Assembly (NCBI GenBank): GCA_002929055.1
Contig: PERY01000009.1
Span: 1 to 64,000 of the forward strand
Reading direction: 5' to 3'
DNA from: Methylocystis sp.
GTDB taxonomy: Bacteria; Pseudomonadota; Alphaproteobacteria; Rhizobiales; Beijerinckiaceae
DNA: 64,000 bases
Under the pieces are notes generated by a model. It had not been told where the DNA came from and did not search any database. It worked only from the letters and a program-made list of their open reading frames with translations. Every line of letters begins with the position of its first letter. The first letter of the stretch is position 1. Position numbers and translations under genes: made by a program. This document shows positions 36,261 through 45,409 of the stretch, in pieces.

Positions 36261-37610
36261 ATGCAGGACGATCCCAATCCGCGCGCCAGCGCCCCGCGCA
36301 TTTCCTTCGTTTCGCTCGGATGCCCCAAGGCGCTCGTCGACAGCGAGCGCATCGTCACAAGGCTGCGCGCCGAGGGTTATGAGCTGGCGAAGCGCCATGA
36401 GGGGGCGGATGTCGTCGTCGTCAACACCTGCGGCTTCCTCGACAGCGCCAAGGCGGAGTCGCTGGAGGCCATCGGCGCAGCTCTGGCCGAAAACGGCAAG
36501 GTGATCGTCACCGGCTGCATGGGCGCCGAGCCGGAGCAGATCACCGACCGCTTCCCCGACGTGCTCGCCGTCACCGGCCCGCAGCAATATGAAAGCGTCG
36601 TCGAGGCCGTGCATCGCGCCGCCGCGCCCGTGCATGATCCTTTCCTCGATCTCGTGCCCGAGCAGGGCGTGAAGCTCACGCCGCGCCACTACGCCTATCT
36701 GAAAATCTCGGAGGGCTGCGACAACACTTGCTCCTTCTGCATCATTCCGCATCTGCGCGGCCCGCTCGTCTCGCGCCCCGCCGCCGATGTGTTGCGGGAA
36801 GCCGAAAAGCTCGTGCGCGCGGGCGTGAAGGAATTGCTCGTCATCTCTCAGGACACGAGCGCCTATGGCCGCGACATACGCTACGCGACGAGCATGCTCG
36901 GCGATCGGGAAGTGCGCGCGCGCTTCCTCGATCTCGCGCGCGAGCTCGGCGATCTCGGCGCCTGGGTGCGGCTGCATTACGTCTACCCCTACCCGCATGT
37001 GGACGAGGTCATCTCGCTGATGGCGGAAGGCAAGGTGCTTCCCTATCTCGACATTCCCTTCCAGCACGCCGCGCCCAATGTGCTGAAGGCCATGAAGCGT
37101 CCGGCGAACGAAGAAAAGACGCTCGCGCGCATCAAGAGCTGGCGAGACGCCTGCCCCGATCTCACGCTGCGCTCGACCTTCATCGTCGGCTTCCCCGGCG
37201 AGACGGAAGAGGATTTCGAAACGCTGCTGCAATGGCTCGAGGAGGCCGAGATCGACCGCGCCGGCGCCTTCAAATACGAGCCTGTCGCCGGGGCGCCCGC
37301 AAATGATCTGGGCCGCGCGCTCGTGCCCGACGAGGTGAAGGAAAGCCGCTGGAAGCGCTTCATGGAGAAGCAGCAGCAGCTTTCCGCGCGCCTCATGAAG
37401 CGCAAGCTCGGCAAGCGGCTGCAACTCATCGTGGACGAAGCGGGCGGCGGGCCGTCGGGCGGGATCGCGAGGGGCCGCACCAAGTCCGATGCGCCGGAGA
37501 TCGACGGAACGGCCTTCATCCAGTCGCGCCGCCCGCTGCGCCCCGGCGACATCGTCACGATGAAGGTCGCGCGCGCCGACGCCTATGACGTTTACGGCGA
37601 GGCGGTCTGA
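36261..37610 (+). CDS. rimO: Ribosomal protein S12 methylthiotransferase RimO
   Basis: A 449-residue radical SAM enzyme that methylthiolates Asp88/89 of S12. The N-terminal UPF0004 domain has three cluster Cys ([28 protein letters not shown]). The radical SAM triad is in [19 protein letters not shown]. The C-terminal TRAM domain ends with [21 protein letters not shown]. The [15 protein letters not shown] opening distinguishes RimO from MiaB. Start ATG 36261. Its 3' end overlaps the convergent M50-like gene by 19 bp. Confidence 0.97.
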   Translation: MQDDPNPRASAPRISFVSLGCPKALVDSERIVTRLRAEGYELAKRHEGADVVVVNTCGFLDSAKAESLEAIGAALAENGKVIVTGCMGAEPEQITDRFPDVLAVTGPQQYESVVEAVHRAAAPVHDPFLDLVPEQGVKLTPRHYAYLKISEGCDNTCSFCIIPHLRGPLVSRPAADVLREAEKLVRAGVKELLVISQDTSAYGRDIRYATSMLGDREVRARFLDLARELGDLGAWVRLHYVYPYPHVDEVISLMAEGKVLPYLDIPFQHAAPNVLKAMKRPANEEKTLARIKSWRDACPDLTLRSTFIVGFPGETEEDFETLLQWLEEAEIDRAGAFKYEPVAGAPANDLGRALVPDEVKESRWKRFMEKQQQLSARLMKRKLGKRLQLIVDEAGGGPSGGIARGRTKSDAPEIDGTAFIQSRRPLRPGDIVTMKVARADAYDVYGEAV

Positions 37611-38728
37611 TCCGGCGGGAGCGCGCGTTCGACGACGACGCCGCCGCCCGCCGCCTTCATGCCGTTCTCGACGGCGGCGATGAAGGCGGGGGTGAGCGAG
37701 CGTGACGCGACGACATAGATTGCGAGCGTCGCGACCAGAACGGGGATGATCACGGCTCTCTCTCCCCCGCTCATTGGCGGCAGGGTTTCGTCGCGCTTCT
37801 GGCCGGCGAAGAAATTGGCGGCCCACACGACCGCAATGAAGACCGCAGCCGCGCCGAACTCGGCCGCTCCGCCTTGCCCCGCGAGCGCAAAGCCGAGGAC
37901 GAGGAAGATCGCCGCAGCGTAGAGCGCGCGCCACAAAGGCTCTTTCGAGAGCGCCTCGACGACGCGTCCGCCGTCGAGCAATCCCAGCGGCGCAAGATAG
38001 AGGTTGATCGGGATCGCCATCGCCAGAAAGGCCACGGCCGCGAGGCCTGCCCATGTGCGCAGCGCCTCCCCGCTCGACGCAAAAAAGGCCGGGGCGGAGA
38101 GTTCAGCTCCCGTGTGCAGGAACGCCAACCCCGGCCCCGCAAAGGGCATGACGGCGAGGATGACCGCCCCGGAGAAAGCCGGCCCCATAAGCGCGACGAC
38201 AGCCTCTTCGAAGCGTGTCTCCGGCGGCCGCGCGCCGATCGCGGCTCCCCCGAAAAATGGCACCAGCATCAGCGTCGCCTGACGATGGCCGAACCAGCGC
38301 ATGGCGACGACATGACCATATTCATGCGCCCAGAGGGCGACCTGCAGAAAGAGCGCCACGAAGGCCGTCACTTCCCATAATTCGGGGGATGCGGCGCTCA
38401 TCAGAAGCACCGCCACGGCAAAAGCCGCCGCCGCCAGCGCCAGTCTCGTGAACGGGCCGACGAGTTGTGTTGCGGAAGCGCCGCCGCCCTCGCAAGAGGC
38501 GCGCAATTGCTCCGGAGCGACCTGACCCGCGCGCGCTTGCAGAAAAAATCCGGCGAGCCCTTCGATTTCGGGAGCCGCGGCGACGCTCAGGCGCTCGCGG
38601 AAGACGCGCCGCCCCAACGGAACCCTGAACATGACCCACCAGGCCGCCAATCCAATCATCGCCCAGCCGAGGGCGCCGGCGACGCCATCGAGGAAGGTGA
38701 GGACAAGGATGAGTTTCTCCAGCGCCAT
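37592..38728 (-). CDS. Site-2-protease-like (M50) integral membrane metallopeptidase
   Basis: About 378 residues, 10 or so membrane helices. The zinc motif is HExxH in [15 protein letters not shown] (about residue 150), and the third ligand region is [13 protein letters not shown] (Asp-Gly-Gly), as in S2P and SpoIVFB relatives. An N-terminal part with [15 protein letters not shown] may be a small cytosolic domain. No PDZ domain is seen, unlike RseP. Such proteases act in regulated intramembrane cleavage, but the substrate is unknown. Start ATG 38728 ([10 protein letters not shown]). The upstream frame shows no homologous sequence. Confidence 0.8.
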   Translation of the reverse strand: MALEKLILVLTFLDGVAGALGWAMIGLAAWWVMFRVPLGRRVFRERLSVAAAPEIEGLAGFFLQARAGQVAPEQLRASCEGGGASATQLVGPFTRLALAAAAFAVAVLLMSAASPELWEVTAFVALFLQVALWAHEYGHVVAMRWFGHRQATLMLVPFFGGAAIGARPPETRFEEAVVALMGPAFSGAVILAVMPFAGPGLAFLHTGAELSAPAFFASSGEALRTWAGLAAVAFLAMAIPINLYLAPLGLLDGGRVVEALSKEPLWRALYAAAIFLVLGFALAGQGGAAEFGAAAVFIAVVWAANFFAGQKRDETLPPMSGGERAVIIPVLVATLAIYVVASRSLTPAFIAAVENGMKAAGGGVVVERALPPDQTASP

Positions 38729-38978
38729 TGCAGCTTCCGCTTTCGAGGAAACCGACAGTTTGCTCGCCCAGAGCTTCACGAACTCTTGAAACGGAAGCGC
38801 AATTCTGGACTTTGGCGATCGGGCGCGTTTGTGCGATCTTTGGCGAAAACGCGCGCGCGCCGCCGCCGCTTTCGCGCTAAGCCTTGCGATCGGCGCGAGA
38901 TTTGGTCTGGCGTCTATGGCGCAACAATGGACGGCGTCCCATATCAAGCGCCGAGTAAACGCTCAGGAGCCAGAGAAA

Positions 38979-39284
38979 ATGGTTGATGATCCCCACGCCG
39001 ACCGGCAGCAATCCGAACAGAATGAGAAACCTGTACAAAACCAGGCCCCTTTTGTGATGATTCCCAAAAGCGTCTTCTACATCGTCGGAGCCATCTTCAT
39101 CGGCTCTTTCCTGCTGACGCTTTTCGTGCGCAACCCCTACACCCAGTCGGCTCATGAAGGCGGCACCTTCTATGAGAACGGGACCGACAATTCCATGATG
39201 CTGTGGGTCGCGATCTTCATCGGCATCCCCGCGAGCTTCTGGGCCTACAAGCGCTGGATCATGCCGCTTTTCGACAGGAAGTGA
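38979..39284 (+). CDS. Small two-helix membrane protein, unknown
   Basis: A 101-residue protein that starts at ATG 38979 behind AGGAG. A hydrophilic N-terminal 30 residues rich in Asp/Gln/Glu precedes helix 1 (SVFYIVGAIFIGSFLLTLFV), a periplasmic loop (RNPYTQSAHEGGTFYENGTD) and helix 2 (MLWVAIFIGIPASFWAYKRW). I recognise no family. Its stop codon abuts the nadD stop (convergent). The loop's YxNGT could be functionally important, but that is speculation. Confidence 0.62.
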   Translation: MVDDPHADRQQSEQNEKPVQNQAPFVMIPKSVFYIVGAIFIGSFLLTLFVRNPYTQSAHEGGTFYENGTDNSMMLWVAIFIGIPASFWAYKRWIMPLFDRK

Positions 39285-39896
39285 TCAGCGCCCGGACCGG
39301 CGGCGCAGCTCTGTCGAGGAGAGCGCGCTGCGCGGCCCGTGCAGATAGACGAGCGCCGGCGGTTTGGCCTGCGCCAAAAGACAAGCGTCCTGCTCCGCGA
39401 GCCAGGCGCGGGGGAACCGCTGCGCGGCCTTCGCGCTCGACGCCTTGAGCGTCGCGCCCGGCCTGTCGATGACGGCGACGGGCGTGGTGCGCATGATCTC
39501 CTCCCAGTCCCGCCAGCGATCGAACTGCAGGAGATTATCCGCCCCCATGATCCACACGAGCTTTGCGCCGGGACAGCGCCTGTGCAGGAAGCGCAGCGTC
39601 TGCGCCGTGTAGCGCGAGCCGATCTGCGCCTCGATATCCGTGACGACGATGCGCGGATCGTCCGCCAGCCGCCGCGCCGCCGCCATGCGCGCGTCTAGAG
39701 AGGCGAGCCCGCTCGTGTCCTTCAAGGGATTGCCGGGCGTCACGAGCCACCAGATCCGATCCAGCCTCAGCCGCGTCAGCGCGAGACGCGAGGCGAGCGC
39801 ATGGCCTCGATGCGGCGGATCAAAGGAGCCGCCGAATATGCCGATGCGCAAGCCGGGCGCGTGAGGCGGGAGGCGGAGGGGGGCCGAGGTCATCAC
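39285..39896 (-). CDS. nadD: Nicotinate-nucleotide adenylyltransferase
   Basis: A 203-residue nucleotidyltransferase that makes nicotinic acid adenine dinucleotide in NAD synthesis. The (H/T)xGH nucleotide motif is in FGGSFDPPHRGHALAS, the segment WWLVTPGNPLK is the substrate loop, IMGADNLLQFDRWRDWEEI is conserved, and the ISSTxxR motif appears as ALSSTELRRR. In most alphaproteobacteria nadD follows proA and precedes rsfS. Here proA is 2 kb upstream with two secreted-protein genes inserted between, and rsfS is not in view. Confidence 0.94.
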   Translation of the reverse strand: MMTSAPLRLPPHAPGLRIGIFGGSFDPPHRGHALASRLALTRLRLDRIWWLVTPGNPLKDTSGLASLDARMAAARRLADDPRIVVTDIEAQIGSRYTAQTLRFLHRRCPGAKLVWIMGADNLLQFDRWRDWEEIMRTTPVAVIDRPGATLKASSAKAAQRFPRAWLAEQDACLLAQAKPPALVYLHGPRSALSSTELRRRSGR

Positions 39897-39985
39897 GCCG
39901 GTATGCGGCGGTGGGTAGGTGAGATCAAGAGCCCCGGCCGGACGGCTTTCGCAGCGATCCAGAATTCAGACGTCTCAATGTCTGC

Positions 39986-40029
39986 GAGCGATCAAGCCCC
40001 TGCTGGCGAGAAGCGTGACCTGATCGCTC
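39986..40029. repeat. Inverted repeat between nadD and the linear amide hydrolase gene
   Basis: GAGCGATCA at 39986-39994 is complementary to TGATCGCTC at 40021-40029 with a 26-nt loop. It lies in the 179-bp gap just after the hydrolase stop (minus strand). A third GATCGCTC lies at about 40052-40059. May be a weak terminator arm or a regulator site. Confidence 0.3.
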
Positions 40030-40075
40030 CGGGCGAAGCCCCCGCATTTGGGATCGCTCAGAAAATGGCCTCGGC

Positions 40076-41125
40076 TCATTCCTTGGGCGCTAAGAACTTG
40101 AACAATTCAGCCGCCTTGAATTTGCCGGTCTGGTCCCCGGCGACATCGGGGTTGCCGTCAAGTTGAAGTTTGCGAACGCCGGACCCTTCCTTGAAATCGA
40201 GTTCGCCCAGCTTGGCCCAGATGACGCTCGGGCTGTTGGTGCTCTGATAGTAGTAGACCTTGTTCTTCTGGTCCGCCACCGTCAGCCACAGCGTGTCGGC
40301 GATGTTCGGTTGCCCCGGAACTTTGATTCCGATCGGCACGCTGACATTGCGCATGACGCTGAAGACCGTCGCCACCGCCTCGCGCGGATTTGCGGATTGC
40401 TTGGCTTCGTTGATGTAGAAAGAGGCGCGCACGAAGCGATCAGAGGCGCGATTGGTCCCCGGCAGGAAGGTCGCGCCGCCGACCGTCTGCCAGTATTTGT
40501 TCAGGCCCAGTTGCTGATCGAACGGCGGGGAGTTGGTCATCACCTGGTATTCTTTGCCGTGGTGGATCGTAAGCTTGCCGTCGAGGTACTCGAAGATCGC
40601 CGAGTCGCCCGAGGCGTCGGAGATGGCGAAGTGCACGGTGCCGGGCTCGCCAGTGGGGGTTTCGATAGGGACGGTGCGGAAAGCTTCCTTACGCAGAGCC
40701 TCGACGGCCTCGACGGTGGTGGCGTAGGAGTCGAGCACATATTGCACCCAGCCCGAAACCGCGAGGGTGGGGCGCTTGTCGCCAGCGCTCGCGACCGGAT
40801 ACTTGGTATCGGGGAGGTAAAGCACGTTGGCGACGAGGCCCTTCTCGTTCATGCCGTCGGCTGCCGCGCCCTCGTAGATCGTCGTCACAACGCTGCCATA
40901 CCTGCTTTTCCAGGTGACAGGCCTCCTGGTGTTGCTGCTCCGGTCGAGCCCGCGCGGGTACAGCCAGAGATTGGTGTCCATATCCGAGACGAACCAGTCC
41001 ATGGTTCGGCCGGTGACGACCTGCCCGTCCTTGCCGAAGTAGACGGCTCGGCTACAGGCTTCGGACACGGCAGGAGCCAGCAACGATGCGGAAAGTAGGG
41101 CTGCGAGGGCGATGCGGGTCATCAT
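40076..41125 (-). CDS. Secreted linear amide C-N hydrolase (choloylglycine hydrolase/penicillin V acylase family)
   Basis: A 349-residue Ntn hydrolase. The signal peptide (ALAALLSASLLAPAVSEA) ends directly before Cys24, so cleavage would expose the N-terminal nucleophile in CSRAVYFGKDG. Other family residues: TGRTMDW (Arg, Asp), AAADGMNEKGLVANVLYL with Asn, and NSPPFDQQLGLNKYW with Asn. The family hydrolyses bile-salt, penicillin V or acyl-homoserine-lactone amides. In a free-living Gram-negative, AHL or other N-acyl amides are more likely substrates; the exact one cannot be read. AAGGAG precedes the start. Sits between nadD and proA. Confidence 0.9.
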   Translation of the reverse strand: MMTRIALAALLSASLLAPAVSEACSRAVYFGKDGQVVTGRTMDWFVSDMDTNLWLYPRGLDRSSNTRRPVTWKSRYGSVVTTIYEGAAADGMNEKGLVANVLYLPDTKYPVASAGDKRPTLAVSGWVQYVLDSYATTVEAVEALRKEAFRTVPIETPTGEPGTVHFAISDASGDSAIFEYLDGKLTIHHGKEYQVMTNSPPFDQQLGLNKYWQTVGGATFLPGTNRASDRFVRASFYINEAKQSANPREAVATVFSVMRNVSVPIGIKVPGQPNIADTLWLTVADQKNKVYYYQSTNSPSVIWAKLGELDFKEGSGVRKLQLDGNPDVAGDQTGKFKAAELFKFLAPKE

Positions 41126-41345
41126 GACGGGCTCCTTGTCGGCGATGAGAATGAGAATTCGCGGCGGTGGGCGTCGGGACTGTGACAGGTGAGCCTACTG
41201 AATAAATGGACCGAAGTCAGTCTCGCGGACCAACTTCTGGAAGCAGTCTCGACGGGCCAAGATGAGGCGGAGGCGGGGCGGCCCCGGGGCAGTATCAATC
41301 TTTCGACTATCGGAATAACCTTCTCCGAGAGAGGGAGGGCAAGCG

Positions 41346-41837
41346 ATGGAAATCAGGAATGTTTTTGTGAGTTTGGCGGCGCTCGTGATTTCGGTTTTCT
41401 GGATGTCGGGCGCAGCGTTCGCTTTTTGTGGGCAGGTGCAGGCTTCCGCGACGGGCGGGACCAGGGACGAAGCGATTTCGATCGCCAACAACAAAGGACT
41501 CCGGGAAACACGCCGGCTCGACAGCAACTACGGCGGCAACGTGCATTACAACCCTGCGCGCGTGAACTGCCAGGAAAGCCATACGGAATATTACTGCAAC
41601 ATTTCCCAGAAATTCTGTGTCGACGGCGCACAAACGCAACCGGCCAGAGGCGAAGAGGGTAGCAGAGGCCAGCACGGCTGTCCGCGCGGAACACGGCCGG
41701 TTCCGGAAACGGACAATTGCATTCCAATTGCCGAGCACAATGAAAATAATCGCGGATGCAAGGGCTGGCGACGCGCGTGCGCCGATGGCGACCGCTATTC
41801 TTGCACGAAATACGAGACCACTTGTCAAAACGACTGA
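41346..41837 (+). CDS. Cys-rich secreted protein, unknown
   Basis: A 163-residue protein behind a strong GAGGGAGGG ribosome site. Sec signal peptide (VFVSLAALVISVFWMSGAAF, cleavage after FAF or AFA). The mature chain has ten or so cysteines (FCGQ, RVNCQE, YYCNIS, KFCVDG, HGCPRG, DNCIP, RGCKGW, RACADG, YSCTKY, TTCQND), suggesting several disulphides and extracellular or periplasmic life. No family recognised. Divergent from the amide hydrolase gene, with a shared 220-bp promoter region. Confidence 0.65.
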   Translation: MEIRNVFVSLAALVISVFWMSGAAFAFCGQVQASATGGTRDEAISIANNKGLRETRRLDSNYGGNVHYNPARVNCQESHTEYYCNISQKFCVDGAQTQPARGEEGSRGQHGCPRGTRPVPETDNCIPIAEHNENNRGCKGWRRACADGDRYSCTKYETTCQND

Positions 41838-41868
41838 ACGCGAGCGGGCGCGAACAGCAAATTAGAGC

Positions 41869-41903
41869 CGCCCCCTATCGGCATGACCTTTCGGGGGCGC
41901 TTT
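41869..41903 (+). terminator. Possible terminator of the Cys-rich secreted protein gene
   Basis: A 7-bp stem CGCCCCC/GGGGGCG with a 17-nt loop, followed by CTTTCC. It begins 32 bp after the stop codon. The T content is low, so termination efficiency is doubtful. Confidence 0.35.
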
Positions 41904-41956
41904 CCATCCGGCCGATCAGGCGGGACGCGCGTATGCGGCGTCCGGGGTTTCCCCCG

Positions 41957-43252
41957 TTACCCCCGCACCTGCCCCGCGCCATAAACCCGATATTTGAACG
42001 ACGTCAGTTGCTCGACGCCCACCGGCCCGCGCGCATGCATGCGGCCCGTGGCGATGCCGATTTCCGCGCCAAAGCCGAATTCGCCGCCGTCGGCGAATTG
42101 CGTCGAGGCGTTGTGCAGCACGATCGCGGAGTCCACGTCGCTCATGAATTGGCGGGCGACAGCCTCGTCGCGCGTGATGATGCAATCCGTGTGATGCGAG
42201 CCAAAGGTCTCGATGTGCTCGATGGCCGCCTCCACGCCGTCGACCACCCGCGCCGCGATGATGGCGTCGAGATATTCGGCGCGCCAATCCTCATCAGTTG
42301 CGGGCGTCACCCTTGCGTCGGCTTCCTGCGCCGCGTCGTCGCCGCGCACTTCGCAGCCTGCATCAATGAGCATGGAGACAAGCGGCGCAAGATGCGTCGG
42401 CGCGCAGGCGCGGTCCACGAGGAGCGTCTCCGCCGCGCCGCAGATGCCGGTGCGGCGCATCTTGGCGTCGAGCAGCACGCGCCTCGCCATATCGAGATCG
42501 GCGTCCTTGTGCACATAGACATGCACGATCCCTTCGAGATGCGCGAAGACCGGCACGCGCGCCTCGTGCTGCACGCGCGCGACGAGGCTCTTGCCGCCGC
42601 GCGGCACGATGACGTCGATATTGCCGTCCAACCCCGCGAGCATGGCGCCGACGGCGGCGCGGTCGGCCGTGTCGATGAGCGAGATCGCCGCCTGCGGCAG
42701 GCCGGCGGCGGCGAGCCCCGCGACGAGGCAGGCATGGATGGCGCGGGACGAACGCAGGCTCTCCGAGCCGCCGCGCAGGATGCAGGCGTTGCCCGCCTTC
42801 AGGCACAGCGCGCCGGCGTCGGCGGTGACGTTCGGACGGCTTTCGTAGATCACGCCAATGACGCCGAGCGGCGTCGACACGCGCTCGATCACGAGGCCGT
42901 TGGGCCGCTCGAACCGCGCCAGCAGCCGGCCGACCGGGTCCGGCAGGTCGGCGATCTCCTCGACGCCCCGGGCGATGGCCTCCACGCGGCCCGGGTCCAG
43001 GGTGAGGCGGTCGATGAAGGAGCCCGCCGTGCCCCGCGCCTTCGCATCGGCGACGTCGAGCGCGTTGGCCGCGAGAATGGCCCCGTTGCTGCGGCGGATT
43101 TCAGCAGCGGCGAAGCGCAGCGCCGCATCCTTCGTCGCGGCCGGCGCAAGGGCGACGGCGCGCGCGCCCTTGCGAGCCGCGCGGCCCAGCAGGGACAGCG
43201 CCGCCTCGAGGTCGGCGGTTGCGGGCGTTTCCTTGGTCAGGGGCTGCGTCAT
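41957..43252 (-). CDS. proA: Glutamate-5-semialdehyde dehydrogenase (gamma-glutamyl phosphate reductase)
   Basis: A 431-residue NADPH-dependent enzyme for the second step of proline synthesis. Features: the N-terminal [20 protein letters not shown] region, cofactor region [20 protein letters not shown], catalytic Cys in [16 protein letters not shown], and the C-terminal [28 protein letters not shown] signature region. Length matches E. coli ProA (417). The usual obgE-proB genes are not upstream; instead a tRNA-Glu(CTC) gene lies divergently. nadD is displaced by about 2 kb. Confidence 0.96.
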   Translation of the reverse strand: MTQPLTKETPATADLEAALSLLGRAARKGARAVALAPAATKDAALRFAAAEIRRSNGAILAANALDVADAKARGTAGSFIDRLTLDPGRVEAIARGVEEIADLPDPVGRLLARFERPNGLVIERVSTPLGVIGVIYESRPNVTADAGALCLKAGNACILRGGSESLRSSRAIHACLVAGLAAAGLPQAAISLIDTADRAAVGAMLAGLDGNIDVIVPRGGKSLVARVQHEARVPVFAHLEGIVHVYVHKDADLDMARRVLLDAKMRRTGICGAAETLLVDRACAPTHLAPLVSMLIDAGCEVRGDDAAQEADARVTPATDEDWRAEYLDAIIAARVVDGVEAAIEHIETFGSHHTDCIITRDEAVARQFMSDVDSAIVLHNASTQFADGGEFGFGAEIGIATGRMHARGPVGVEQLTSFKYRVYGAGQVRG

Positions 43253-43325
43253 GTTTCGGTTCCGGACGAATGAGGCCGATGGCTATCACGACGGCGAAAA
43301 GCGCGAAAGCCGCCGCGCCGAGCCC

Positions 43326-43354
43326 TTGCCGAGCCGCGCCGGTCAGTCTATAGA
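43326..43354 (+). promoter_or_regulatory. Promoter of tRNA-Glu
   Basis: TTGCCG (43326-43331), a 17-bp spacer and TATAGA (43349-43354) fit a sigma-70 promoter. The predicted start at about 43361 is a few bases before the mature tRNA 5' end at 43365. Confidence 0.65.
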
Positions 43355-43364
43355 GCGCTTCCCC

Positions 43365-43440
43365 GCTCCCTTCGTCTAGCGGTCTAGGACGTCGCCCTCT
43401 CACGGCGAAAACAGGGGTTCGAGTCCCCTAGGGAGCGCCA
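43365..43440 (+). tRNA. tRNA-Glu(CTC)
   Basis: A complete 76-nt cloverleaf: acceptor GCTCCCT/AGGGAGC with encoded CCA, D-arm TCGTCTAGCGGTCTAGGAC, anticodon stem TCGCC/GGCGA around loop CTCTCAC (anticodon CTC at 43399-43401), and T-arm CAGGG-GTTCGAG-T-CCCCT type. It decodes GAG. The gene stands alone, with a good promoter 11 bp upstream. No integrase or attachment duplicate was seen downstream within the window. Confidence 0.97.
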
Positions 43441-43771
43441 TTTCTGATATTTTAGCCGCTCGTCGAGCCGGCCATCCGCTTGCATGCGGAATGATGCGCA
43501 AAAGGCGCTGCGCGCGCGGGCGTATGAACGCCAGAGACCGGATTGCGCCTCACCTGCCATGCCTTTGCCGCGATATTCGCCTATGAGACGCCAAAGCATC
43601 CGTCCGCGACCTCTCCGAAGGGCTATACAGGCCGGACGACCCCGACGCCAAGAAAAGCCGATGTTCACATTCCTGAAAGCAAGTGATGGCAATCTCGGCT
43701 CAGTATAGACTCTCGGCGGGTTCCGGAGATATTCTCTCGTAGCCCGACAGGACTTGGGAAACTCCAAAGAC
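43441..43771. other. Spacer downstream of tRNA-Glu
   Basis: About 330 bp with no convincing gene. A minus-strand reading frame passes through the tRNA and translates its 3' part, a known artefact. No T-run hairpin, direct repeat of the tRNA 3' end or mobile-element relic was found. Confidence 0.5.
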
Positions 43772-44482
43772 ATGATCATGGACGGTGGGATTGCCGACGC
43801 CGGCGAAAGAAGCGAGGGGGCTCCGCTTGGGCTCCTGCCGTCGGGGCGTCTCAACCGCCGGTCGTTTCTGTCCGGCTCCGCCGCCGGTCTCGGCGCGCTG
43901 GGGCTCGCAGGATGCATGGCGACCGATCCCCGCCGCCTCGAGGCGATGAAGCTTTACGGGCCGGTTCCCAACGAGAAATTCTCGATCCCCGCGGCCGACA
44001 TCAGCAGGATGGATCCGAAATATTTCCGTCAGATCGTGCCCTACGACAGCAAGGAAGCGCCCGGGACGATCATCATCGATCCGGCCAATCGCTATCTTTA
44101 CCGAGTCGAAGGCGACGGAAAGGCCACGCGTTACGGAGCCAATGTCAGCCGCCCTGGATTCCTTTGGAGCGGCGACGTTTATGTCGGGCGCAAGGCGGAA
44201 TGGCCCGTCTGGACGCCGCCCAAAGAGATGATCGCGCGCCAGCCAGAGGCGCGCAAATACGCCGGCGGCATGCCGGGCGGGCTGGACAATCCGCTCGGCG
44301 CCCGCGTGCTCTATCTCTACAAGAACGGCGTCTACACGGTCTTCACGATCTACAGCACGAGCGACCCCGACACGATTGGAGACGGCATTACGAGCGGCTG
44401 CACCGGCCTCCTCACTCAGGACATGCTCGACCTCTATTCGCGAACGCCGGTCAACACGAAAGTGATCATGCTGCCGGCATAG
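43772..44482 (+). CDS. L,D-transpeptidase-like Tat lipoprotein with degenerate active site
   Basis: About 236 residues. The N terminus has a twin-arginine motif (GRLNRRSFLSG), a hydrophobic stretch and a lipobox (GLAGC), so it is likely exported folded and lipidated. The rest is YkuD-like and aligns with the intact paralogue at 31935-32678 (shared KAEWP-WTPP, NPLGAR-LYL, LYSRTPVNTKVI). The active-site region is altered: where HGT is expected the sequence is YST, and SGCIRM is SGCTGL, so the nucleophile Cys (about residue 210) remains while the His and Arg are lost. Start ATG 43772 preferred; TTG 43754 is possible. Confidence 0.82.
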   Translation: MIMDGGIADAGERSEGAPLGLLPSGRLNRRSFLSGSAAGLGALGLAGCMATDPRRLEAMKLYGPVPNEKFSIPAADISRMDPKYFRQIVPYDSKEAPGTIIIDPANRYLYRVEGDGKATRYGANVSRPGFLWSGDVYVGRKAEWPVWTPPKEMIARQPEARKYAGGMPGGLDNPLGARVLYLYKNGVYTVFTIYSTSDPDTIGDGITSGCTGLLTQDMLDLYSRTPVNTKVIMLPA

Positions 44483-44553
44483 CCGACGCCGAAAGGCGCT
44501 GTTCGGCGGCGGCGCCTTGGCCAAATGAGCGCCATTGACTTGCGCCCTTCATC

Positions 44554-45264
44554 TTGCACCCCTGCCTTCAAAACGACTCGGGCGACGTGAGACTGGCGCT
44601 TGCGTCGAACAGCAAGGCCTATCAGATGCTCGCCACTTTCTGGCCCCACGCCGACCGCTGCATCGTTCTGCTCTTTTTCTCGATGGATCTTGTCAAGCTC
44701 CATCTTGACCCCTCGCGCGCCGTGACATCGCTCGCGCTTCCGCTGTTCGTTCTGGTCTATGTCTTCAGAAGCCCGCCGCTTGCGCCGCCCCTGCCAAACA
44801 TGCTGGGCCTCGCCGGACTGGCGTTCAGCTTCGTCGCGCCAGCCTTATTCGAGGCTCCAAGCCCCGCCGCCCTCGACAGGATCGGCTTCGCATCCGCCAT
44901 CGCGGTCGCTCTCTACCTCGCGCTCCTGCTGTGGTCCTATTACGAGATGCGCAATTCCTTCGCGATCTTCCCGTCGCGGCGCGCAGTCGTCGACAAGGGG
45001 CCCTTTCGCTTCGTCCGGCACCCTATGTATTCGGCATATCTGCATCTCTGTCTCGTCTATGCGATCATCACATTGAGTCCCGTCAACTTCTTGCTGACGG
45101 CGATATTTGCGGCCGGGTTGATCCTGAGGCTTCGCAACGAAGAGGAATTGCTTCTCGAAAGCCCGGCCTATGCCAGCTTCGCGGAGAGGGTCCGGTTCAG
45201 GCTTTTCCATCCGCTACTTACGGCTCCACTGGCGCTGGTGGCCGGCGAAACCATGCTGGCCTGA
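44554..45264 (+). CDS. Isoprenylcysteine methyltransferase-like membrane protein
   Basis: Up to 236 residues with five or six membrane helices. The C-terminal half carries the ICMT/phospholipid-methyltransferase signature: GPFRFVRHPMYSAYLHLC, then LRLRNEEELLLESPAYASF, the SAM-binding and catalytic region. Family members methylate lipids or small lipophilic molecules; the substrate is unknown. Start is uncertain: TTG 44554 opens the frame, GTG 44587 and ATG 44629 are in frame, and none has a strong ribosome site. Confidence 0.78.
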   Translation: MHPCLQNDSGDVRLALASNSKAYQMLATFWPHADRCIVLLFFSMDLVKLHLDPSRAVTSLALPLFVLVYVFRSPPLAPPLPNMLGLAGLAFSFVAPALFEAPSPAALDRIGFASAIAVALYLALLLWSYYEMRNSFAIFPSRRAVVDKGPFRFVRHPMYSAYLHLCLVYAIITLSPVNFLLTAIFAAGLILRLRNEEELLLESPAYASFAERVRFRLFHPLLTAPLALVAGETMLA

Positions 45265-45342
45265 CGCGGAACGCCGTGAGGCCCGGGGTGTCACTTATCG
45301 GCCACAACTCGCAGCAATTTTAGCTATCTTCGAAAAACTCCA

Positions 45343-45371
45343 TTGACGACGCCTATTTGGACGTCATTAAT
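45343..45371 (+). promoter_or_regulatory. Promoter with overlapping inverted repeat before the 63-aa gene
   Basis: TTGACG (45343-45348), 17-bp spacer, ATTAAT (45366-45371). The arms TGACG (45344-45348) and CGTCA (45362-45366) form an inverted repeat that overlaps both promoter hexamers, so a dimeric regulator could block or enhance RNA polymerase. The start codon of the next gene is 38 bp downstream. Confidence 0.45.
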
Positions 45372-45409
45372 CCTCCCTTGATTGCGTTTCCAAGAAAGCG
45401 AATTCCATT

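Noticed and set aside
35955-38054. 699-aa open frame antisense to rimO
   Set aside because: Low-complexity Arg-rich translation across the rimO gene and an intergenic region.
43384-43917. Minus-strand 177-aa ORF ending WRSLGDSNPCFRRERATS, resembling integrase C termini in databases
   Set aside because: That ending is the reverse translation of the tRNA-Glu gene; there are no recombinase motifs, and it overlaps the Tat-lipoprotein gene.
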